Assembly (NCBI RefSeq): GCF_000698555.1
Contig: NZ_JFHE01000036.1
Span: 1-56,774, forward strand
Source: Caballeronia grimmiae
GTDB taxonomy: Bacteria; Pseudomonadota; Gammaproteobacteria; Burkholderiales; Burkholderiaceae
Direction: 5' to 3'
Length of the DNA: 56,774 nt
A program made the position numbers and the translations under genes. This document shows, in pieces, positions 26,928 to 34,300 of this stretch. The notes under the pieces are model-generated. The model searched no databases and had not been told where the DNA came from. It worked only from the letters and a program-made list of their open reading frames with translations. The stretch's first letter is position 1. Each line of letters opens with the position of its first letter.

Positions 26928-27106
26928 TAAGACGGTTTCGCGTTGGTGATTGCAGTGGTGATGCCGCTCCACAGGCCGCTGATCGCGGTCGTGAAACTAC
27001 TGCCGGCCGCGACCAGCGCGATCACGACGATGCCAGCCAGGATGGCGTATTCCATCGCGCTGACGCCGCGTTCGTCGCGCACGAACGCCTTCAAGAACTT
27101 TTGCAT
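26927..27106 (-). CDS. flp: Flp-type major pilin prepilin
   Basis: 59 residues. Leader MQKFLKAFVRDERG, predicted cleavage after G14, then VSAMEYAILAGIVVIALVAAG: Glu at mature +5 and Tyr at +6, the Flp hallmark, followed by the hydrophobic helix that packs the filament core. Start at 27106 has AAAAGGAAG upstream. First gene of the tad operon. Confidence 0.95.
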   Translation of the reverse strand: MQKFLKAFVRDERGVSAMEYAILAGIVVIALVAAGSSFTTAISGLWSGITTAITNAKPS

Positions 27107-27485
27107 GGTTGCTTCCTTTTCAAAGGGAGGAGAGAACGACTTCAAGCGCTGCAGGGGATTGCTTACCGGTTGAAGCTTATCCACCACCGCCGAGAGGCAA
27201 TTCATCGAACAGCAGGCAGAACCGCGCCTATATCGAGAACGTTTGGCGGTGGGGTGGATAGGAGCTTTATCGGCAGAAACGCGGTCGTCTTGAGCGGGGT
27301 TAATGGCTACCGCTACGCATCGAAGAAGACTTGATTTCAGCGCGTTACAAGGAACGCGCGAAACCGAAGCGCGCAATCGTTTGCGCGTCTTGCGATTGCG
27401 TTCGGCGCGGTGCTTCTCTACCTGGCAGACAAGGCACGCCCGTTGCTCAAAGGGCGATACGACTCACTTCGAAAGGAGCACCGAC
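27107..27485. other. Intergenic region upstream of flp and the basic protein gene
   Basis: 379 bp between divergent genes. It must hold the tad operon promoter. TCCACCACCGCC (27180-27191) is complementary to GGCGGTGGGGTGGA (27245-27258) apart from a 2-nt bulge, and a 7-bp dyad CGCGCAA-N4-TTGCGCG lies at 27370-27387. No confident -35/-10 pair or sigma54 site was found. Confidence 0.4.
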
Positions 27486-27989
27486 ATGCCGGAGAAAAAA
27501 ACCGTCGAGCGCGCAAAGAAAGCGAAGCGCGAAGGGAAGTCCTCGAGCACGCAGGCGGGCGCGTTCGTGAAGGAGCAGATCGATCATGTCCGCGAGGGCA
27601 AGCATGGCGCGAAGTCGGCAAAGCAGGCGATCGCCATCGGCTTGTCCGAAGCGCGGCGCTCGGGCGTCAAGCTGAAGGCGCCGAAGGAGGGCGAGGCGTC
27701 GGAAGGCACGCGCAAGAAGGCCGCGCAGGATACGAAGGCCGCGCATCGAAAGACGAAGAGCCCGAGCACCGAATCGAAGGCGAAGCGCTCGGAGACGTCC
27801 ACGCGCGTGCTGAAGCGCGAAAGCACGAAGGCGGCGTCGCACAAGTCGCTGTCGAAGCAGGCGCATGCCAGCGCGAGCCGGCGTTCGGCCGCCGATCGTT
27901 CGGCGTCCGCAAAGAAGGGCTGGGCGACGCGTCGCGCGCACGCGGCGGGCAAGAAGTCCGCGTCGAGTTCGCGGCACGCGTCGCGGTGA
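27486..27989 (+). CDS. Basic, histone H1-like protein (DUF6496-like N-terminus)
   Basis: 167 residues from the ATG at 27486 with AAAGGAG upstream. The N-terminal part carries KQAIAIGLSEARRSGVKL, which I recognise from small DUF6496-type proteins. From ~residue 65 on it is Lys/Ala/Ser-rich low complexity with many SK, KA and RS steps, like histone H1 C-terminal tails or BpH1-like proteins. Nucleic-acid binding is inferred from charge alone. Its own transcription unit, ended by the palindrome at 28015-28038. Confidence 0.8.
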   Translation: MPEKKTVERAKKAKREGKSSSTQAGAFVKEQIDHVREGKHGAKSAKQAIAIGLSEARRSGVKLKAPKEGEASEGTRKKAAQDTKAAHRKTKSPSTESKAKRSETSTRVLKRESTKAASHKSLSKQAHASASRRSAADRSASAKKGWATRRAHAAGKKSASSSRHASR

Positions 27990-28014
27990 TGAAGCGTTGA
28001 CGAAGCGTTAGAAA

Positions 28015-28038
28015 AGCGGGACTCGCGCGAGTCCCGCT
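28015..28038. terminator. Perfect 24-bp palindromic terminator hairpin
   Basis: AGCGGGACTCG and its exact complement flank a CG centre. On the minus strand the stem is followed by TTTTC, so it ends the GH28 transcript well; on the plus strand the tail is GTTCGCTT, weaker. Located between the two convergent genes. Confidence 0.8.
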
Positions 28039-28044
28039 GTTCGC

Positions 28045-30033
28045 TTAGCGCGGATCGCTCACCGTCTGGTTCAGCGTCTGCCCCGCGATCACCGTGTTGA
28101 CGAGCTTGATGTCGTGCACGTTGTACGCGTAGATCGGTCCCGGCGATGCCGCCGTCGCCGGGCCTGCTGCAACGGGTGTGCCGAAGTCGCAATTGGTGAT
28201 GGTCACGCCGGTGATCGCCGGAATCGCGGGCGTGGGCGGCGCGCCGTTGTAGTCGAACGCGACCGGCCCTTGCGCGACGATCGCCTGAAAGCACGATCCC
28301 GTCTTGCCGCCGAGCGTCACGTTGCTCGCCTTCACGTTCGAGATATTGACGTTCTGCACCAGCGCCGGCCGTGTGCGGATCGCATCTTTCGACGGCTGAT
28401 AATCGCAATCGAACGTGATGATTCCGCCTTGCGCCGCCGACGGGTTCGCCGCCGTCGCCGTCACGACGCCGAGCGGAACGGTCGAATTGATCGGACTGCC
28501 CGCGAGCAGACTGCTGCCGTAGCCGGAAGGCGTGAGGCTCACGCCGTTCGGCAGTGTCACGTTGTCGACATAGAAGTCCTTCACAAAGCCGCCGCGATTC
28601 ATGTTCGTCTTCACGCGGATCGCGATGTTGAGCGAATTCGTCGCCCAGAACTGATTCAGCATTTGCAGGTTGCGCGCGTAAATCTTCTGCACGCCGCCGC
28701 CCATCTCGCTACCGAGCGTGATGCCCCCGTGGCCGCTGTTCATCGTGCAGTTCTGAATCACGTGATTCTGCGCGGCGCCGTATTGCGTATCGAGATCCTT
28801 GCCCGACTTGATCGCGATGCAATCGTCGCCCGTGTTGAACGTGACGTTCTCGCAGAGCACCATGTCGCAGGCGTCCGGGTCGAAGCCGTCGTTGTTCGGA
28901 CCGATGCTGTCGACCGTGACGCTGCGGATCACGACGTTGGTGCAGTCGGTCGGGTGGTGCTGCCAGAACGGCGTGTTGATCGTGCGATAGCCCTCCATCA
29001 GCACGTCGGTGCAGCCGATGAATTCCACCATGCATGGCCGCAGATAATGCCCGATGCCGAAGATGCGCTTCTCGATCGCGACGCCGGCTTCCGACAGCGC
29101 GGGCAGGTAGTTCTGGTCCTGCTGCCACGGTGTCGCCGGGTCGGTGAGTTTGGCGTAGAGCGAATCGGCGATGCCGGGCGCGGCCGTTTTCAGGTCGACG
29201 TTATTCGGATTGGCGAATGCCTGCGAGGGCGTCGACGATCCCGCGAAGCCGTATGCGCCGCTGTTGCCTTTCCACGTCCACCAGCACGTCGCGGTGTTGC
29301 CGCTGCCCGCGAACGGCGTCATCGCCTGGCCGTTCAGCACGGAGGTATCGCCTTCGCCGGTGATCGCGATATTGGTCTGATTGCGCGCGTAGACCGGCGG
29401 GCCGTAGTTGAGGCAATCGTTTGCCTGCCAGCGGCTATAAAACAGCTTGCCGTTCGCGCCGCAGTCGATCGGGCCGTCTTTCGCGAAGTCCGCCGGGTTC
29501 TGACTGAAGAAGATTTCGCAGTTCGCGCTCAGATGGAAGTCGACGTTCGACAGCAGCACGATCGGCCCCGCGCAATACCAGTTGCCCGTCGGCACGACGA
29601 CACGCCCGCCGCCCGCCGCGCTGCACGCCGCGATGGCCGCGAGAAAGGCGGGCCGCGAATCGAAGGAGCCGGGCGCGTGCGTCTGGTCCGCGCCGGTGCT
29701 GAGCGGCGACTTGGACGGATCGGTGTACGGGTTCGCCGCCGCGACGACCGCGCACGGCTTCGCGCCGTAGTCGGTGACGAGGAACTGGCGGCCCGGCACC
29801 ATCGACGTCGACACCTTCTTCAACGCGTTGACGATCTGCGTCGCGGAACCGGACGAGCCCCAGATGGGATCGGCGGCGGTGGCCGGGGTCCCGGAATCGT
29901 CGTGGCCGCCGCAGCCGGCGAGGACGCCCAGGCTGCCGAGTCCGCCGATCAGCGGCGCGCTCGCCGATAAGCCGGCGAATTTCAGGATGCTGCGGCGTCG
30001 GGGCGAGGTGAGAGTGGGATTGCGGTCCTTCAT
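28045..30033 (-). CDS. Tat-exported GH28-family (polygalacturonase-like) lipoprotein
   Basis: 662 residues from the ATG at 30033 (GGAGA site). The N-terminus has a twin-arginine motif (SPRRRSILKFAG) and ends in a lipobox (LAGC), so it is probably folded in the cytosol, exported by Tat and lipidated. A right-handed beta-helix follows with GH28 catalytic-site motifs: NNDGFDPDAC (~380; NTD motif as NND), TGDDCIAIKSG (~402), SGHGGITLGSE (~433) and RVKT (~473; R-I/V-K). Expected activity is hydrolysis of galacturonan-like polysaccharide, but it is larger than typical PGs with long inserts, so the substrate is open. Single gene with terminator. Confidence 0.87.
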   Translation of the reverse strand: MKDRNPTLTSPRRRSILKFAGLSASAPLIGGLGSLGVLAGCGGHDDSGTPATAADPIWGSSGSATQIVNALKKVSTSMVPGRQFLVTDYGAKPCAVVAAANPYTDPSKSPLSTGADQTHAPGSFDSRPAFLAAIAACSAAGGGRVVVPTGNWYCAGPIVLLSNVDFHLSANCEIFFSQNPADFAKDGPIDCGANGKLFYSRWQANDCLNYGPPVYARNQTNIAITGEGDTSVLNGQAMTPFAGSGNTATCWWTWKGNSGAYGFAGSSTPSQAFANPNNVDLKTAAPGIADSLYAKLTDPATPWQQDQNYLPALSEAGVAIEKRIFGIGHYLRPCMVEFIGCTDVLMEGYRTINTPFWQHHPTDCTNVVIRSVTVDSIGPNNDGFDPDACDMVLCENVTFNTGDDCIAIKSGKDLDTQYGAAQNHVIQNCTMNSGHGGITLGSEMGGGVQKIYARNLQMLNQFWATNSLNIAIRVKTNMNRGGFVKDFYVDNVTLPNGVSLTPSGYGSSLLAGSPINSTVPLGVVTATAANPSAAQGGIITFDCDYQPSKDAIRTRPALVQNVNISNVKASNVTLGGKTGSCFQAIVAQGPVAFDYNGAPPTPAIPAITGVTITNCDFGTPVAAGPATAASPGPIYAYNVHDIKLVNTVIAGQTLNQTVSDPR

Positions 30034-30083
30034 GCGTGTCTCCATTCCGGTTTGGCCGGATATATCGTCGGGATTTAGCTGAC

Positions 30084-30093
30084 GTCGTACGAC
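30084..30093. promoter_or_regulatory. 10-bp palindrome upstream of the GH28 gene
   Basis: GTCGTACGAC lies 51 bp upstream of the GH28 start within a 279-bp gene-free gap shared with the divergent hydrolase. Possible operator; no consensus assigned. The rest of the gap shows nothing clear. Confidence 0.25.
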
Positions 30094-30312
30094 TATGCAC
30101 CGCGTTTCGGCGATGAGTCAGGAAACCGTTTACCTGCAAGGACGATACCGGGCGGTTCCCGCAAGCGTCAAGGCTCGGCCGACATGCTTCGGCTCGGGAC
30201 TTACCCCTAAGCAACTTATACGATGTCAGCCGTCCATAGGGCGCAGGGCGGCGCACGTCTGAACGGCCATCGACCTAAAATGAACGGTCTCGTGTGCCTG
30301 AACGGAGCCGCC

Positions 30313-31206
30313 ATGCTCGAATTCGACCGCCGCGCCGAAACGCCGACGCTGAACATCGCCTATGCCGACACCGGCCCCGCCGATGGGCCCGCTGTCATCC
30401 TGCTGCATGGCTGGCCCGACGCGGCGCGGGCGTGGACGGCGGTCGCGGCGCGATTGAACGCCGAGGGCTTTCGCACCGTCGTGCCGGAGTTGCGCGGCGC
30501 GGGCGGCACGCGGTTTCTGCGCGATGCCGCCGTGCGCGATGGCTCCGGCGTGGCGCTTGCCAACGACGCCGTCGAACTGGCGGACGCGCTCGGCATCGGG
30601 CGATTCGATATCGTCGGCCACGACTGGGGGGCGCGCGCCGCGTACACGGTCGCCGCGCTGTTTCCCGAGCGCGTGCGGCGCATGGCCGCGATTGCGCTCG
30701 CGTTCCAGCCGCGCGGCGAGTTCACGCTGCCGCCGGACTTCGGGCAGGCGCGGCGCTTCTGGTATCAGTGGTTCATGTCGCTCGATGACGGGCCGGCCGC
30801 CGTCGCCGCCGATCCCGAGGGCTTCGCGCGTATCCAGTGGGACACGTGGTCGCCGCCCGGCTGGTTCGACGAAGCCGAGTTCGCCGCGACCGCCCGCGCG
30901 TTCGACAACCCCGACTGGGTGGCGGTCACGCTCAACGCCTATCGGCGGCGCTGGCGCAGCGATCAGCCATCGGATGCGGCGCTCGAGCCGCTGCATGAAC
31001 GCCTGCGCGGGATCGAGCGGATCGGCGTGCCCGCGCTGATGATCCAGGGCGGCGCGGATACCTGCGACGATCCGTCGATGTCCGAGGGCAAGGACGCGTG
31101 CTTCACGGCCGGTTACCGGCGCGTGGTGATTGACGGCGCGGGGCATTTCCCGCCGCGCGAAGCGCCCGATGCGGTGGCGGACGCCCTCATGGCGCACCTC
31201 CGCTGA
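30313..31206 (+). CDS. Alpha/beta hydrolase, epoxide hydrolase-like
   Basis: 297 residues from the ATG at 30313 (CGGAG site); longer in-frame starts have no site. Oxyanion motif HGWP (32-35), nucleophile elbow GHDWG with D104, and late His in GAGHFPPREAP. An Asp nucleophile plus HGWP fits the epoxide hydrolase/haloacetate dehalogenase branch. Cytosolic; substrate unknown. Followed 64 bp later by the SOS box of the uvrA-like gene, so the two are probably separate units. Confidence 0.87.
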   Translation: MLEFDRRAETPTLNIAYADTGPADGPAVILLHGWPDAARAWTAVAARLNAEGFRTVVPELRGAGGTRFLRDAAVRDGSGVALANDAVELADALGIGRFDIVGHDWGARAAYTVAALFPERVRRMAAIALAFQPRGEFTLPPDFGQARRFWYQWFMSLDDGPAAVAADPEGFARIQWDTWSPPGWFDEAEFAATARAFDNPDWVAVTLNAYRRRWRSDQPSDAALEPLHERLRGIERIGVPALMIQGGADTCDDPSMSEGKDACFTAGYRRVVIDGAGHFPPREAPDAVADALMAHLR

Positions 31207-31269
31207 CGCCGACCGGGCGAGCTACTTGCAAAGGCACAAGCGCACACTTCTGGCGCGTCTGGCGACACA

Positions 31270-31289
31270 TACTGTATAGGTGTACAGTA
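31270..31289 (+). promoter_or_regulatory. LexA-binding SOS box ahead of double uvrA
   Basis: TACTGTATAGGTGTACAGTA has both conserved outer halves of the SOS consensus (TACTG and CAGTA) and the CTGT-N8-ACAG core intact. It lies 104 bp upstream of the favoured start codon (35 bp upstream of the earliest in-frame TTG), a normal distance for a LexA-repressed promoter. Confidence 0.88.
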
Positions 31290-31392
31290 CTGTTCGCTGC
31301 GGCAGGCGCGCGCTGCCGAACACTTGTGCGCGCCGCCCACGGCTGTCGACCGACGCGCGAGAGCCGTCCATCACCTTGAACCGGTTGAAAAA

Positions 31393-34300
31393 TTGGCATC
31401 GAACAACGCAATCCGCATTCGCGGCGCCCGTCAACATAACCTCAAGAATCTCGACCTCGACCTGCACACCGGCCAGATGACCGTTGTGACGGGTCCGTCC
31501 GGGTCGGGAAAATCGAGCCTCGTCTTCGATACGCTCTACGCCGAAGGCCAGCGCCGCTACGTCGAAACGTTCAGCGCGTACGCGCGCCAGTTTCTCGACC
31601 GCATGGACCGCCCGCAGGTGGATCGTGTGGACGGCGTGCCGCCCGCCATCGCCATCGACCAGACGAATCCGGTGCGCAGCTCGCGCTCGACCGTCGGCAC
31701 GATGACCGAGCTCAACGATCACCTGAAGCTCTTCTACGCACGCGCCGCCGAACTGTTCGACAAAAAGACCGCGCATCTCGTACGGCACGACACGCCCGAG
31801 ACGATCTATGCCGAGCTGCTCGAACGCACGCGCGCCGGCGATCCGCGTCTCGCGATCACGTTTCCCGTCGAATTGCCCGACGCCACGAGCGACGACGAAA
31901 TCGCGCAATGGCTCTCCGCGAGCGGCTATACGCGCGTGCAGGCGAAACGCCACGTAGAGACGGACGCGGGCGCGCGGCAGGTGCTCGATGTCGTCGCGGA
32001 CCGGTTCCGTCTGCAGAACACGGAGCGCTCGCGTGCGCTGGAGGCCATCGAGGGCGCGTTGTTGCGCGGCACCGGACGCGTGAATGTCTACGTGTTGAAC
32101 GAAGAGGGCGAGCCGCACATCTGGCGCTTTTCGACCGGCCTGCATAGCCCCGAAAGCGACCTGCGTTATGCCGATCCCCAACCGGCGCTGTTCTCGTTCA
32201 ACTCGGCGTATGGCGCGTGTGAAACGTGCCGCGGTTTCGGGCGCGTGATCGGCGTCGATTACGGCCTCGTCATTCCGGACGACAAGAAGACGCTGCGCGA
32301 AGGCGCGGTCAAGACGCTGCAAACACCCGCGTGGAAAGAGAATCAGGACGACCTGGTGAAATACGGCGCGAAGGCGGGCATCCGCCTCGGCGTGCCGTGG
32401 AACGAATTGACGCAGAAAGAACGCGACTGGGTCATCAAAGGTTCGCCCGACTGGACCGGCAAGTGGCAAAGCCAGTGGTACGGCGTGCAGCGCTTCTTCG
32501 ACTATCTGGAGTCGAAGGCGTACAAGATGCACATTCGCGTGCTGCTGTCGAAGTACCGCAGCTATACGACGTGCCCCGCGTGCGCCGGTGCGCGTCTCAA
32601 GACCGAATCGCTGCTGTGGCGTCTCGGCACGAAGGAACAGGCCGATGCCGTCCTCGCGCCCGCCGATCGTTTCCTGCCCAACGGCGTCGACTGGACGCGC
32701 GATCAGCTCGAAGCATTGCCGGGCCTGACCGTGCACGATCTGATGCTGATGCCGATCGAGCGCATCCGCCGTTTCTTCGACTCCCTGACGCTGCCTTCGA
32801 CCTTGCTCGACGAAGCGCTGAAGCTGCTGCACGCCGAAGTGCGGACGCGCCTCAAGTATCTGTGCGACGTGGGCCTCGGCTATCTGACGCTCGATCGCCA
32901 GAGCCGCACGCTGTCGGGCGGCGAAGTGCAGCGCATCAACCTCACGACCGCGCTCGGCACGTCGCTCGTGAATACGCTGTTCGTGCTCGATGAGCCGAGC
33001 ATCGGGCTGCATCCGCGCGACCTGAACCGCATCGTCGAGGCGATGCATCGTCTGCGCGATGCGGGCAATACGCTCGTCGTCGTCGAGCACGATCCTTCGG
33101 TGATGCTCGCCGCCGATCGTCTCATCGACATGGGGCCGGGGCCGGGCGAGCGCGGCGGGGAGATCGTCTACGACGGCACGCCCGCCGACATTCAAGCCAG
33201 CGACACGCTCACCGGCGCGTATCTCGGCGGCCGCAAGCAGGTCGCGCACGCGGCGAACTGGACGCGCCGCGTGGTCGATGCGAACACGCCGCGCCTCGTG
33301 CTCGAAGGCGCGAGCGATCACAACCTGCAGGACGTGTCGGTCGAGATTCCGTTGCAGCGTCTCGTCTGCGTGACGGGCGTATCGGGTTCGGGCAAGTCGA
33401 CGCTGATTCAGGACGTGCTCGCGCCCGCGCTGATGCGCCACTTCGGCAAGGCGACGGAAGCGCCCGGCGCGTTCCGTGCGCTGAAGGGCGCGGAGCAACT
33501 GGACGACGTGGTGTTCGTCGATCAATCGCCGATCGGCCGCACGGCGCGCTCGAACCCGGCGAGCTACGTCGGCGCGTTCGATGAAATCCGCAAGCTTTTC
33601 GCGAAGGCACCGCTTGCCGCGCAGCGCGGTTATGGCGCGAGCATGTTCAGCTTCAATTCGGGCGATGGCCGTTGCCCGACGTGCGGCGGCTCGGGCTTCG
33701 AGCACGTCGAAATGCAGTTCCTGAGCGATGTCTATCTCCGCTGCCCCGATTGCGACGGCCGGCGTTATCGCGCCGAAATTCTCGATGTGAAGATCGAGCG
33801 CGGCGGCCGTGAACTGAGCATCGCGGACGTGCTGGAGCTGACCGTCAGCGAAGCGGTGTCGCTATTTGCTTCGGATAGCGAAGTATTGCGCGTGTTACAG
33901 CCTATCGTCGACGTGGGCCTCGAATATGTGAAGCTCGGTCAGCCGGTGCCGACGCTGTCGGGCGGCGAAGCGCAGCGTCTGAAGCTCGCGGGTTTTCTGG
34001 CGGAGACCGCATCGCCGAATCAGAAGGACCGGCTTTTCATGTTCGACGAGCCGACGACGGGCCTTCACTTCGACGACATCGCCAAGCTCATGCAAGCGTT
34101 GCGCCGTCTGCTGGAACGCGGTCATTCGCTGATCGTCATCGAGCACAATCTCGACGTAATTCGCGCCGCGGACTGGATCATCGATCTCGGTCCCGAAGGC
34201 GGCGACGGCGGCGGGCAAGTGGTGTGCGTCGGCACGCCCGACGAGGTGGCCGGCTGCGAAGCGTCGCACACGGGCCGCGCGTTGCTCGATTACGAAGAAG

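Noticed and set aside
25226..27334. 702-residue plus-strand ORF across cpaB, tadV and flp
   Set aside because: Antisense to three well-supported tad genes and composed of charged low-complexity sequence.
28114..29970. 618-residue plus-strand ORF opposite the GH28 gene
   Set aside because: Antisense shadow; the minus frame carries signal sequence and GH28 motifs.
31222..33705. 827-residue minus-strand ORF opposite the uvrA-like gene
   Set aside because: Arg/His/Ala-rich antisense shadow produced by GC3 bias; the plus frame has full ABC motifs over the same DNA.
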